In this document: positions 16,898 to 25,967 of the stretch, piece by piece
How positions within the stretch are numbered: position 1 is the stretch's first letter
Layout of the letters: the number at the start of each line of letters is the position of its first letter
Assembly (NCBI RefSeq): GCF_902497785.1
Contig: NZ_CABVHK010000008.1
Span: forward strand, 1-64,000
Length of the DNA stretch: 64,000 nucleotides
Direction of reading: 5' to 3'
Source: Pseudomonas fluorescens
GTDB lineage: Bacteria; Pseudomonadota; Gammaproteobacteria; Pseudomonadales; Pseudomonadaceae
Made by a program: the position numbers and the translations under genes
Notes under the pieces: model-generated
Told to the model about the DNA's origin: nothing
Seen by the model: only the letters and a program-made list of their open reading frames with translations
The model's database searches: none

Positions 16898-18229
16898 TCA
16901 GTTCCTGATGGCCCAGAATTTCAGTTCAAGCTCGGCGAATTCGCCGGACACGTGGAACGCGAAGCCGCCGGAGCGCTCCAGTTGTGCCAGGTCTTCGGAA
17001 CTGAGTTCGAGAATGAAGTAGGTTTTGTTGGAGTGGAACGCGATCTGCCGCGGCGCCACCGGCAACGGTTTGACCTTGATGCCCGGCAGGTGCAGGTTGA
17101 CCAGTTGGCGGATGCGCTCCACCGGGCCGACCTTGAGGTGCGCCGGCAGACGATGGCGCAATTCTTCGGAGTCGCAGTTGGCACTGGCCGCGAGCACGAA
17201 CGAGGCCGAACCCAGCAGTTTGTGGTCGTGCAACGGCGAGACGATGATCCCGTACTGACGCGCTTGCAGGACCAGTTCGATGGCGTGCTGTTCGAGCACC
17301 ATCGACAGCACCTGACGAATTGCTTCCATCAGTCTGCGGAAGCTCGCGCCCTGGTCGCTGTGTTGGTAGCGGCTGTCCAGGCGCGGGCGTTTGCTGTCGC
17401 TGGAAAACGTCGCCAGATCACCGAGCATGGTCAGCAGCGTGCGGTACAACTCTTCCGGGTGCACCTGTTCCAGGCCGAGGTAGTGACGCAGCAGCAGTTC
17501 GGTGCGGTTGATCAGTTGCAGCATCATGAAGTCGCCGACTTCGGCACCGCCGACCTTGCCGTTGGAGCGAATGCGCTCGGCGATGGTGTCGCCGCGATGG
17601 CCGAGCATGCTGATGACTTCTTTCAGGCACGACAGCAGGTAACTGGAGGCATGCGCCTGAATGTACGTCGGGACGAAATCCGGATCGAGGCTGATCACGC
17701 CGTCGGGCGTGGTGTCGAGCACGTCGCAGATTTTCAGCTTTACGTAAGCCTGGTCACTCTGCTGCTCGCCGAGCAACAGCTTGAAGTCCGGCCGGCCGCA
17801 ACTGACCTGGCTGGCGGAGTCATCACCGGCGTTGGAGTCGGCCACTTCCGCTTCGTACGCGGTGTAGCGCGCCAGCACATCGGATTGCTCCGGGCGGCGT
17901 GACTCGATGTGGTTACCGGTGACCAGCGGCAGCGCCAGGTAGATCGGCGTGTTGCCGGTGTTCGGCGGGACGTCGAGTGCCAGCGGTTCGGTGTTGCCGC
18001 CAAGTTCGAACAGGCTGCCGTCCGGAAGAATCCCCGAGGCCTGGCTGACCACCAGCTTGCCCATGTTGAGGAACTGCAAATCGATGTCCAGATTGAGGAA
18101 ACCCCAGGTGTAACTGCCGAGCAACTGGGTGCGGGTTTTCATCTGGTGATCGTAGTAACGATCGTTGTGCTGGAAGTGCTGCGGGCGCAGCAGCATGCCT
18201 TCCTGCCAAATGACTTTATGGGATTTCAT
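16898..18229 (-). CDS. tssK: T6SS baseplate protein TssK
   Basis: A 443-residue TssK, normal length. TssK is the receptor-binding-protein-like subunit that docks the phage-like baseplate on TssL/TssM. The N-terminus shows the family hallmark WQEGMLLRPQHFQ (~8-20), followed by the mid-region LLGEQQSDQAYVKLKI, and the protein ends in the small C-terminal domain that contacts the membrane complex. Two bases separate it from tssJ upstream, and five from tssL downstream. Intact. Confidence 0.96.
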   Translation of the reverse strand: MKSHKVIWQEGMLLRPQHFQHNDRYYDHQMKTRTQLLGSYTWGFLNLDIDLQFLNMGKLVVSQASGILPDGSLFELGGNTEPLALDVPPNTGNTPIYLALPLVTGNHIESRRPEQSDVLARYTAYEAEVADSNAGDDSASQVSCGRPDFKLLLGEQQSDQAYVKLKICDVLDTTPDGVISLDPDFVPTYIQAHASSYLLSCLKEVISMLGHRGDTIAERIRSNGKVGGAEVGDFMMLQLINRTELLLRHYLGLEQVHPEELYRTLLTMLGDLATFSSDSKRPRLDSRYQHSDQGASFRRLMEAIRQVLSMVLEQHAIELVLQARQYGIIVSPLHDHKLLGSASFVLAASANCDSEELRHRLPAHLKVGPVERIRQLVNLHLPGIKVKPLPVAPRQIAFHSNKTYFILELSSEDLAQLERSGGFAFHVSGEFAELELKFWAIRN

Positions 18230-18231
18230 GA

Positions 18232-18732
18232 TCAGTCATCCGCCTTGGCGAGCGTTTCATGGGTGTTGCGAATGCCGGCCTGGTCGAGGGTCAAGTCAGC
18301 CTCGGTGACGTCCACTGGCGTGACTTGCACCGTATAGCGCCACTTGGTTTCCGGCAGATCGCGGTAGGCGGCCAGGATGCCGACATAGCGGCTGCCCTCC
18401 TCCACGCTGAGCTTGAGTTCGACGGTTTCACCCGGACGCAGCTCGAGTTCTTCGCTGGCCACCAGGTCCGGGGCCAGGAATTCCTTGGCGCGTTCATAGA
18501 GGCTGAAAAAATCGGCGTTCTCGAACGTCACCGGGTGCTTGAGCTCGAACAGGCGCACAACGATCGGCGACGGACGCCCGTTGAGATCCGGGTTCAGTTG
18601 ATCGCTGCCGGTCAGCTTCAAGTTGACCTTGGTCACGTGAGAATACGGCGACAACGATGAGCAAGCCGCGAGCAGCACCAAGGCTGTGAGCGCTGTCAGC
18701 ATCTTGAAAAAAGCGGTCGTGCAGCGAGACAT
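18232..18732 (-). CDS. tssJ: T6SS outer-membrane lipoprotein TssJ (SciN)
   Basis: A 166-residue lipoprotein: hydrophobic leader and LLAACSS lipobox, then a transthyretin-like beta sandwich (VNLKLTGSDQLNPDLNGRPS is the typical first-strand/loop region, then PIVVRLFELKHP). TssJ anchors TssM to the outer membrane. Three ATGs compete: 18741, 18738 and 18732. I choose 18732 because AAGG lies at a normal distance before it, while it abuts the first ATG; the 18741 start would overlap the fha stop (ATGA). Either choice leaves the same mature lipoprotein. Confidence 0.93.
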   Translation of the reverse strand: MSRCTTAFFKMLTALTALVLLAACSSLSPYSHVTKVNLKLTGSDQLNPDLNGRPSPIVVRLFELKHPVTFENADFFSLYERAKEFLAPDLVASEELELRPGETVELKLSVEEGSRYVGILAAYRDLPETKWRYTVQVTPVDVTEADLTLDQAGIRNTHETLAKADD

Positions 18733-18737
18733 GCGCA

Positions 18738-19934
18738 TCATCCTTGGTGGTCGGTGTGAAGGGTGGAAATCAGGCGAATCTGTTCTTCGTAGGCCTGAGC
18801 GAAGTCGCGGGCCAGCAGGCGCTCGCTCCAGTCATCGTCCTGACGCAGGGCCTGGTGATAACGGCCGTAGGCTCTCCAGCGGCTGCCGGACGTGGCCAGC
18901 AACGGCTTGTTGTCGCGCTCGAAACGCAGGGTCAATTGTTGCGGCGAGAAGTGCTCCAGCGTGCCGCGAACGGCGGCGCGGCTGGCGGTCAGCAACGCCA
19001 CCTGATGCGCCTGCAAATCGCGGAACGCACGGGAGATCGACTGCTCGGCGGGCAACTGGCCTGGCTTGTTCGGCTGCAACAAAATGCCCAGCGCTTCACC
19101 GGCATCGACGGCGAATTTCAACGGATTCTTGTTCGTGCCTTGCACCGTGGTCAGTGCCAGGCGCAGTTCGTTTTTCAGTTCGCTGCGGGTGCGCAGGCTT
19201 TGCTGCAAACCGCCGACGCTTTGCTTGAGCAGACGTGCCGCGTTCAGTGCCAGGGCTTCGCGAGCGTCATGGTCGAGGCGCTTGAGGTCGACGCCCAGCG
19301 CTGCGCCGAAATGCTCCCAAAAACCTTCGCTCTGGCGCTCGATGGCTTTCGGCGGTGGGGCTGGCGCAGGTTCGGCCGGCGCGTCGATCAACTCCGGCAC
19401 CATCAGGCTTTCCATGTCGATGCGCGCATAGTCGGCGCGCTGGCGGGTGTCTTCGATAGTGGTGCCTGGGGACATCAGCTCGTCGATTTCCGAATACACG
19501 CGCTCTTGCTGATCCAGGGCGTTCAGCGGGTCGAGGTCGAGGAAGGCGTCGTCCGGAATGATGCTGCCTGCCGCTTGCGGACGGCCGACTTCGACATCGA
19601 AGGTCGCCGGGTCGCGCACCAGCCGCGCACGGATTTCAAAGTCACCCAGCACATAGACGCTGCCGTGTTCGATGCGCATGGCTTCGCCCTTGCGCAGGCG
19701 CGCGCCGCTTTCGCTGTGCGCAATACCGTTGCTGCTGGTATCGGTCAGGAAAAACGTGCCGTCGCGGTAGCTGATCATCGCGTGGTGGTTGGACAGGTGC
19801 CGCTTGCGGTCGGGAATGATCCAGTCGCAATCCTCGCCCCGGCCAATCACGCCACCGGCCTGCTTGAACGTCTTCTGGCACAACTCCGTGGGCACGAACT
19901 GCTTGGTGTTGAGCATTTCGAAAACCAGTTCCAT
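18738..19934 (-). CDS. tagH: T6SS FHA-domain protein (TagH/Fha2-type)
   Basis: A 398-residue protein with an N-terminal forkhead-associated domain (~1-100: GGVIGRGEDCDWIIPD, SNHHAMISY, SSNGI), which binds phosphothreonine, and a C-terminal helical TagH domain (~200-398, with QSEGFWEHFGAALGVD and FSPQQLTLRF). In T6SS systems the Fha protein is the substrate and reader of the Stk/PpkA kinase. The start (MELVFEMLNTK) has an excellent AAGGAGT ribosome-binding site. The next downstream gene, tssJ, overlaps or abuts its stop. Confidence 0.93.
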   Translation of the reverse strand: MELVFEMLNTKQFVPTELCQKTFKQAGGVIGRGEDCDWIIPDRKRHLSNHHAMISYRDGTFFLTDTSSNGIAHSESGARLRKGEAMRIEHGSVYVLGDFEIRARLVRDPATFDVEVGRPQAAGSIIPDDAFLDLDPLNALDQQERVYSEIDELMSPGTTIEDTRQRADYARIDMESLMVPELIDAPAEPAPAPPPKAIERQSEGFWEHFGAALGVDLKRLDHDAREALALNAARLLKQSVGGLQQSLRTRSELKNELRLALTTVQGTNKNPLKFAVDAGEALGILLQPNKPGQLPAEQSISRAFRDLQAHQVALLTASRAAVRGTLEHFSPQQLTLRFERDNKPLLATSGSRWRAYGRYHQALRQDDDWSERLLARDFAQAYEEQIRLISTLHTDHQG

Positions 19935-19951
19935 GGTGATACTCCTTGCGG

Positions 19952-20092
19952 TCACTTGCCGCGATTGACCGCCTGCGGATCACCCAAGGGGCGATAGGTG
20001 TTGTCGTTGAATTTGTAATTGCCGCTGCAGCCGCCGAGGCCGCATAGAACGACGAGGGTCAGCAGGACGGCGTGCCAGTGACGAACAGGCAT
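19952..20092 (-). CDS. Small T6SS-cluster lipoprotein (OrfX-like, 46 aa)
   Basis: A 46-codon gene easily missed by length cut-offs: MPVRHWHAVLLTLVVLCGLG then GCSGNYKFNDNTYRPLGDPQ and AVNRGK, stop. A basic N-terminus, hydrophobic stretch and Cys in a LGGC lipobox predict a lipoprotein whose mature part is only ~26 residues. GGAG lies before the ATG at a good distance. Position (directly upstream of fha) matches the small ORF I recall as orfX between sfa2 and fha2 in P. aeruginosa HSI-II. Role unknown; it is now the first gene of the rear half of the broken cluster. Confidence 0.8.
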   Translation of the reverse strand: MPVRHWHAVLLTLVVLCGLGGCSGNYKFNDNTYRPLGDPQAVNRGK

Positions 20093-20205
20093 CAGAGGGT
20101 CTCCAGGGGTAGGCAAAGAGCAAAGCGCCGGCCCGATCGGGCGGTGCTGGAATAAGGGAACGAGGTAGGTTTCAAGGTTCTAGTCAGGGATGTTGAGCCG
20201 AACGC

Positions 20206-20339
20206 CTGTGGCGAGGGGACTTGTCCCCGTTGGGTCGCGAAGCGGCCCCAAAACCGGCTAACCCGTTTACTCAGGCAGACCGCGTTGGTTGGATTGCGAC
20301 TGCTGCGCAGCCGAACGGGGATAAATCCCCTCGCCACAG
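20206..20339. repeat. REPIN, GTGGCGAGGG class, at the clpV/sfa deletion site
   Basis: Arms CTGTGGCGAGGGGACTTGTC and complement enclose a ~90-base spacer that is the inverted counterpart of the spacer in the 9735-9864 element. The interval between truncated clpV and orfX holds this element, a short T-rich piece, and no gene; the sigma-54 activator expected here is absent. Confidence 0.9.
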
Positions 20340-20389
20340 GGAATTTACTCATCAGAGAAATCCTGCTCACCTTGGGAAATTTTTTTGGC

Positions 20390-22756
20390 TCAGCCATCAA
20401 AGTCACCCAGGTTGATATTCATGCGCGCCAGCAGCGCCGGTTTGAAGTGCTTGCTGAGCACCGGGCGAATGGTTTTTTCGAGCACTTCGGCGGTTGGCCG
20501 CGCGCCGTTTTCGCAAAGCTCGCTGATGCGCTCGCTGCCAAGGTTCGAGGTCATCAGGATCAGCGTGTTGCGGAAGTCGATCTCGCGGCCTTCGCCGTCG
20601 TTGGCCACGCCTTTGTCGAAGATTTGGTAGAACAGATTGAGTACGTCCGGGTCAGCCTTTTCGACTTCATCGAGCAACACCACCGAGTACGGTTTCTGGC
20701 GCACCGCTTCGGTGAGCATGCCACCCTCGCCGTAACCGACGTAGCCCGGCGGCGCGCCGATCAGGCGTGACACGGTGTGCTTCTCCTGGAACTCGGACAT
20801 GTTGATGGTGGTGATGAAACGATCACCGCCGTACAGCAGATCTGCCAGTGCCAGCGCAGTTTCGGTCTTGCCGACGCCGCTCGGGCCGACCAGCAGGAAC
20901 ACGCCGACCGGCGCATCGGGTTTGCTCAGACCGGCAGCGGTGGCGCGCATCGAGCGGTCGAGTGCGCGAATGGCCTGTTCCTGGCCACGGATGCGCGTGC
21001 GCAGGTCGGTGGCAAAACTGGCGACCTTGGCGTTGTGTTCGCGAGCCAGTTGCGCCAAGGGCACGCCGGTCCAGGCGCTGATCACTTCGGCGACCAGGCG
21101 CGGGCAAACTTCAAAGCTGACCAAACGCTCTTTGGCTTGCAGCCCGGTCAGGGCTGTGTGGGTTTCGTTGAGTGCGGCTTCCAGCGTTTCGACGCTTTGC
21201 GCTTCGTCCACGTCGAGGGTTTCGATCACCGTGCCTTCAGCGTCTTCTTCAACCACGACGGTCGGGTCGGCGGCCGCCGTTTCGCGAGCCTTGGCCAATT
21301 GCTGACGCAAATCCAGCAGGCGTTCGGCGAGTTCTTTCTGCTTGGTCCACAGGGTGTCCAGCGCGACCATTTCGACTTCGGCGGCGCCCAGGCGGTCTTC
21401 CAGTGCGTCCAGCGCTTCGTGATCGATCAGCAAACCGGCGTCGGCATCACGGCGCAGGGCCTGACGCTGGCGGCCACCTTCGGCCAGTTCACCGCGCAGA
21501 CGCTCAAGGCTTTCCGGGGCGGCGGCGAGGCTGATGCGCACACGGGCGCAGGCGGTGTCGAGGACGTCGACGGCTTTGTCCGGCAGCTGACGTCCGGCGA
21601 GATAACGAGCGGACAATTCAGCCGCCGCCACCACCGCGTCATCGCGCAGGTAAATGCCGTGGCTCTTTTCGTAAACCTGAGCCAGACCCCGCAGGATGGT
21701 CACCGCTTCGCTGACAGTCGGTTCGTGCAGTTGCACGGGCTGGAAACGGCGGGCCAGTGCCGGGTCTTTTTCGAAGTACTTCTTGTACTCCGCCCAAGTA
21801 GTCGCGGCGATGGTGCGCAACTCGCCACGGGCTAACGCCGGCTTGAGCAGGTTGGCCGCGTCGGAACCGCCGGCATTGCCGCCAGCGCCGATCAGCATGT
21901 GCGCTTCATCGATGAACAGGATGATCGGTTTCGGCGACCCTTTGACTTCGTCGATCACGCCTTTGAGACGCCGCTCGAATTCACCTTTGACGCTGGCGCC
22001 GGCTTGCAACAGCCCCATGTCCAGCGACAGCAACTCGACGCCTTTCAACACGTGCGGCACTTCTCCGGCGGCGATGCGCGAGGCCAGACCTTCGACGATC
22101 GCGGTTTTACCGACGCCGGCTTCACCCACCACAATCGGGTTGTTCTTGCGGCGACGGGCGAGGATGTCGACCATCTGCCGGATCGCGCCATCGCGGCACA
22201 GCACCGGGTCGAGTTTGCCGTCGCGGGCCTGCTGGGTCAGGTTGTGGGTGAAGCGCTGCAGCAGCGATTCGCCCGGCACTGCGGGTTTGCCGGTGGCCGG
22301 TTGTTCTTTCTGCGACAGCGCGAATTCTTTCAGGCGCTCGATGTTCAGTTTCGCCAGCAACGCCTGGTAGCGGCTGCCGGCGTAGCGCATCGGATTGCGC
22401 AGCAGCGCGAGGATCAACGCAGCTTGCTCGACCTGGCTCTGGCCCAGTTCAAGGTTGGCCACCAGCAACGCGTCTTGCAGCCATTGCACCAGCTCGGGCG
22501 CGAACACCGGGTTGCGCGAAGCACTGTGCTCGCCCCGCGATTGCAAGGCGGCGCTCAGTTCGCCAGCATCCACTTCGGCGTCTTGCAGCGCGCGTGCGAG
22601 CAGGCCCTGCGGGCGCTCCAGCAGGCCCAGCAGCAAATCTTCGACGAGGATCTTGCTGCCGCCACGGGCGACGCAGCGCTCGGCAGAACTTTCCAGATCA
22701 CGACGGGTTTCGGCGTCCAGCGCCTGGATAAGTTGTTGCAGGTCTACGTTGATCAT
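20390..22756 (-). CDS. clpV: T6SS AAA+ ATPase ClpV (TssH), C-terminally truncated
   Basis: A 788-residue ClpV-type ATPase that normally disassembles contracted TssBC sheath. The N-domain (~1-150), first AAA+ module (Walker A GEAGVGKT, Walker B IILFIDEAHML), the coiled middle region and most of the second module (GPSGVGKTETALALADLLYG; VVLLDEVEKADPDV; TSNLGSERI) are intact. However, the frame ends at FKPALLARM followed by a ten-residue unrelated tail and TGA. Complete ClpV proteins continue about 80-100 residues through the small lid subdomain of the second module, so this product should not form proper active hexamers. The break is next to a REPIN and the missing activator gene, which points to a deletion rather than a sequencing slip. 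Confidence 0.9.
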   Translation of the reverse strand: MINVDLQQLIQALDAETRRDLESSAERCVARGGSKILVEDLLLGLLERPQGLLARALQDAEVDAGELSAALQSRGEHSASRNPVFAPELVQWLQDALLVANLELGQSQVEQAALILALLRNPMRYAGSRYQALLAKLNIERLKEFALSQKEQPATGKPAVPGESLLQRFTHNLTQQARDGKLDPVLCRDGAIRQMVDILARRRKNNPIVVGEAGVGKTAIVEGLASRIAAGEVPHVLKGVELLSLDMGLLQAGASVKGEFERRLKGVIDEVKGSPKPIILFIDEAHMLIGAGGNAGGSDAANLLKPALARGELRTIAATTWAEYKKYFEKDPALARRFQPVQLHEPTVSEAVTILRGLAQVYEKSHGIYLRDDAVVAAAELSARYLAGRQLPDKAVDVLDTACARVRISLAAAPESLERLRGELAEGGRQRQALRRDADAGLLIDHEALDALEDRLGAAEVEMVALDTLWTKQKELAERLLDLRQQLAKARETAAADPTVVVEEDAEGTVIETLDVDEAQSVETLEAALNETHTALTGLQAKERLVSFEVCPRLVAEVISAWTGVPLAQLAREHNAKVASFATDLRTRIRGQEQAIRALDRSMRATAAGLSKPDAPVGVFLLVGPSGVGKTETALALADLLYGGDRFITTINMSEFQEKHTVSRLIGAPPGYVGYGEGGMLTEAVRQKPYSVVLLDEVEKADPDVLNLFYQIFDKGVANDGEGREIDFRNTLILMTSNLGSERISELCENGARPTAEVLEKTIRPVLSKHFKPALLARMNINLGDFDG

Positions 22757-22768
22757 TGGTCATCTGCC

Positions 22769-23776
22769 TTAATGAATTTTGCTGCCCAGGGTCACCACGC
22801 CGTCCGCTTTCTCGCGGCCTAGCCAACTGGTCCATCCCAGGCGACAGGCGTTCTGCTCACCGATGCGCAGTTCGCGGATTTCTTCCTGGCGCAACACCAG
22901 GCGAATGTCGTAGTCGAGCGGGTCACGCAAGGTGAAGCGCACCAGCGCGCACAGCGGCTGGTAGCCGAAACCGATCGGCAGGAATTCGTGAAAGCGTTGC
23001 CAGTCGAGCTCGCGAATGTGAATGCGGAATTTGCCGCTGCGATCGCGTACGTGTTCGCCCAGCACCAGGTCTTCACCGAGCAGGCTGTTGGCGCGGCCCA
23101 AACGATTGCGCTGCTCGTCGAGAATTTCCACGCGACGCTCGATGCACTGCTCGATGGTCAGTTCGGCGTGCTTGAAGTAGTAGCGCAGCACCGCTTCGAT
23201 CAGTGCCGCCGAGTGCGCCCGCAAACTGAGCAAACCGAGGTACGGCAGCAGGCGTTTCCAGTTCAGTTCCTGGGCCTTGCGGATCTCTTCGCCGCCGAGG
23301 CCGATCAACGCAAACAGTTGCGCCGAAAACGGGTCAAGCGCGCCGCTCTGGAAGCTCGCCCGATAACGGTACTTGCGCCAGATCGGCAGCATCAGCCGTT
23401 GCAAACGGTGATGAAACAGGTCGAGAAAGTGGCGGGTCGGGTTGCCGTCCTCGCTATCGCCGAGCGCCTGTTCACCGTAGAACGCCGGCAGTGGCGAACC
23501 GGACCCGACCAGGCCAATCAGGTTGAAACGCAGGCGCGCGCGCATCAGCCCGTGCTCGTGGAAAAACTCCACGCGGTCGACGTCGCTGCCGGGGAAGCCC
23601 AGGCTCGGGTTGGCCTGGAATTCCAGCTGGTCGTACAGGTCGTCTTCGCTCAGGTGCGGGTGTGCATCGCGCAGCCGGTCAACCACCAGCAGCACGGCCT
23701 GAAACAGCGAGTACTCGCGTATTACCCGGGTCAGCCCGCTTAAAGCAGGGGCTGCAGGCCCATACGTGGTGTCCAT
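22769..23776 (-). CDS. tssG: T6SS baseplate wedge protein TssG
   Basis: A 335-residue TssG, normal length. With TssF and TssE it forms the wedge complex of the baseplate. The family landmarks are the N-terminal YSLFQAVLLVVDRLRD, EFQANPSLGFPGSDV (the strongly conserved FxxNPSLxFP motif) and the central LPAFYGE. It overlaps the end of tssF by 37 bases and is followed 12 bases later by clpV. Intact. Confidence 0.95.
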   Translation of the reverse strand: MDTTYGPAAPALSGLTRVIREYSLFQAVLLVVDRLRDAHPHLSEDDLYDQLEFQANPSLGFPGSDVDRVEFFHEHGLMRARLRFNLIGLVGSGSPLPAFYGEQALGDSEDGNPTRHFLDLFHHRLQRLMLPIWRKYRYRASFQSGALDPFSAQLFALIGLGGEEIRKAQELNWKRLLPYLGLLSLRAHSAALIEAVLRYYFKHAELTIEQCIERRVEILDEQRNRLGRANSLLGEDLVLGEHVRDRSGKFRIHIRELDWQRFHEFLPIGFGYQPLCALVRFTLRDPLDYDIRLVLRQEEIRELRIGEQNACRLGWTSWLGREKADGVVTLGSKIH

Positions 23777-25527
23777 TGGTACACCTCTCCCTGTGTGCTT
23801 TTTACTCGCAGTTCGTGGTACGAATTGAGACTGGCGTAAAGCGCGAAAAACTCGTTGAGAACCGAAGCGAAAATGAACAGGTCGCCCTCGCCGATATACC
23901 CTTGCGGGTCGATGGTCAGCTCGGTGCGCAAGCCGCGTACCGGCAACCCTCGGTGCAGCCGGTCGACGTGTTGGTGCTTGATCGACTTGAGCCCGCCCAG
24001 CAGGCGCTTGCTGACCTTTGCCGCGTGTTGGTCGTAGTAGCGCGGCAGGTCGTAGGTTTCGAGAATCACCTTCAACGCATTGACGTCGGCCAGCGACAGA
24101 TAGTTAAGCGACATGTTGCTGATCAGCTTCCACAAGAAGTCACGGTTCAGCGGCGGCGCGTAACTCGGAGTGACCGGGGTGATGTTGCGGAAACTGAGGA
24201 ACTCCGGCGTGTCTTCGCAAGCCATGCAGATGTCGCCAAGCTTGAGTTTGCGCGGCAGGTTCTGGTTGGTGCACATCAGTTCGATCGACAGGGTTTCGTG
24301 GGCTTCGGTGTGGCGAATGCCGAAGCTCAGGTAAGTGTCGAGGCCGTCGTGCAGTGAAGAAGAACGCTGACGGATGCTGTAATGCGGACGGCTGGTGGGC
24401 ACGTCGAAACTCGGGTCGTGCTCGAAGGATTCGAACGGCACGTATTCCTGATAACCAAGGCCGCCGGGCTTCCAGCCGGTCACGGTTTCCACTGAGAACA
24501 CGCCACAGTTCTCCAGGTCGTATTTGGCAGGCAGCAGCAGGTATTCGTCCTGCTTGCCGTCGAGGCGGATCGGCAATGCATCGTGCTTGAACAGGTTGAC
24601 GATGGGCGTGCAGTAGAGCTTGACGTTGTCCAGCGTCGGGCGCAGACGCTGGATGCCGCTCTTGCGAATGTCGAAGCGCAATTCGAGGCCGCGCATCTGC
24701 TTCAGCGTGTCTTCAGGCAGCGCCTTGAGCAGGTCGAGACCGGTGATGTCGACGAAGAGGAATTTGTCCTGGAAGGCGAAGTATTCCTGCAAGTAACGGT
24801 AGCCGCGGAAGGTGTTCAGCGGATACGGGATCAACGCTTCTTCTTCGGCAAAACCCACCGGCTGCACACGGTCGCCGGGCAGCTTGAACGCCATCGGCGT
24901 GTCGTTGACACCATTAATAGCTTTGCCGGCGCCGTCGAGCGGGATCAATTCGATGCCTTGCAGATTGCGCAACAGACTCAGATATAGCATCTGGCTGATG
25001 TAGCGCTCGCCCGCGAAGTGCAGACGCAGACGGCTCAACTCCAGTTCACCGAGGTGACCGTCTGCACTCATCTCCAGCCGCAGGCTCAACAGCGAACCGT
25101 CGCCCTTCACCGAGTAATTCAGCGCGGCCAGATCCAGCGCTAACACCTCGGTCGGGTAGCAGGTGCGGAAGCGGCAGCGCACGTCATCGACAGGCTTGCT
25201 CTCGACCGGCGTATCACGCTCAACCCTCAACGCTGGCCCCGAACGCTTCAACGGATCGAACTGCAAAATGCTGAGCGCCGGCAGCGGCCGCATGTAGTTG
25301 GGCCACAGTAGGTGCATCAGGGAATGGCTGAGCTCGGGCAACTCGTCATCGAGCTTTTGCCGCAAACGACCGGTCAGGAATGCAAACCCTTCCAGCAACC
25401 GCTCCACGTCCGGATCCCGCCCGGCCTGGCCCAGGAAAGGCGCCAACGCCGGGCTACGCTCGGCGAATCGACGACCTAACTGGCGAAGTGCGGTGAGTTC
25501 GCTTTGGTAGTAGTGGTTAAAGGACAC
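23740..25527 (-). CDS. tssF: T6SS baseplate protein TssF
   Basis: A 595-residue TssF. I start at the GTG of (M)SFNHYYQSELTALR: this N-terminus is the family hallmark, and the upstream ATG would add 53 residues that overlap tssE. Other signatures are ERSPALAPFLGQAGRDPDVE, RLLEGFAFLTGR and LLWPNYMRPLPALSI (~25-100). TssF binds TssG and the TssK trimer in the wedge. The gap from tssE is 19 bases. No frameshifts are visible. Confidence 0.94.
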   Translation of the reverse strand: MSFNHYYQSELTALRQLGRRFAERSPALAPFLGQAGRDPDVERLLEGFAFLTGRLRQKLDDELPELSHSLMHLLWPNYMRPLPALSILQFDPLKRSGPALRVERDTPVESKPVDDVRCRFRTCYPTEVLALDLAALNYSVKGDGSLLSLRLEMSADGHLGELELSRLRLHFAGERYISQMLYLSLLRNLQGIELIPLDGAGKAINGVNDTPMAFKLPGDRVQPVGFAEEEALIPYPLNTFRGYRYLQEYFAFQDKFLFVDITGLDLLKALPEDTLKQMRGLELRFDIRKSGIQRLRPTLDNVKLYCTPIVNLFKHDALPIRLDGKQDEYLLLPAKYDLENCGVFSVETVTGWKPGGLGYQEYVPFESFEHDPSFDVPTSRPHYSIRQRSSSLHDGLDTYLSFGIRHTEAHETLSIELMCTNQNLPRKLKLGDICMACEDTPEFLSFRNITPVTPSYAPPLNRDFLWKLISNMSLNYLSLADVNALKVILETYDLPRYYDQHAAKVSKRLLGGLKSIKHQHVDRLHRGLPVRGLRTELTIDPQGYIGEGDLFIFASVLNEFFALYASLNSYHELRVKSTQGEVYQWTPRMGLQPLL

Positions 25528-25546
25528 GGAGGTTACCTGTAAGTCA

Positions 25547-25954
25547 TTAACTGACGTTGACTTGACCGCTGCCATCCAGGCGCGCGGCGAAACTGACCTG
25601 ACGCTTGAAACCTTCAACTTCCAGCAGGCCTTCGATGCTGAAGGACAGGCGAAGCTGATCGTGTTCACGCGGCAGGGATATGACACGCACGTCGCTCAGG
25701 CGTGGTTCGTAGGCTTCGATGAAGCTTTCGATGGCCAGGCGCGCCTGACTCAAAGAGTCGTGCAGGCTCAGGCGCATGTCATTGAGATCGGGTAGCCCGT
25801 AATCGGACAGCGTTTGCACGCTGCCCGCACGGGTGCTGAGCATCTTGGCCAGATGGGCAGCCACGGACGCCATGGCGCAGACCTCGCGGCTCCAGCCGAC
25901 GCGTTTGTCCGCGTCGCCACCCAGGCGTTCGAAAAGGCTGCCGTATCCAGTCAT
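25547..25954 (-). CDS. tssE: T6SS baseplate protein TssE (gp25-like)
   Basis: A 135-residue gp25/lysozyme-like baseplate protein. The start MTGYGSLFERLGG is preceded by a GGAG site eight bases away, and the N-terminal GSLFERL motif is typical. The conserved wedge block is 'IESFIEAYEPRLSDVRV', containing the EPRL motif of TssE/gp25. It lies 13 bases after tssC and 19 before tssF. Intact. Confidence 0.93.
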   Translation of the reverse strand: MTGYGSLFERLGGDADKRVGWSREVCAMASVAAHLAKMLSTRAGSVQTLSDYGLPDLNDMRLSLHDSLSQARLAIESFIEAYEPRLSDVRVISLPREHDQLRLSFSIEGLLEVEGFKRQVSFAARLDGSGQVNVS

Positions 25955-25967
25955 GAATGAACTCCGC

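Noticed and set aside
20093..20205. Sigma-54 -24/-12 promoter before orfX (GG-N10-GC within GGCCGGCGCTTTGCT)
   Set aside because: Spacing fits but the -24 element lacks TGGCAC; in GC-rich DNA this spacing occurs by chance.
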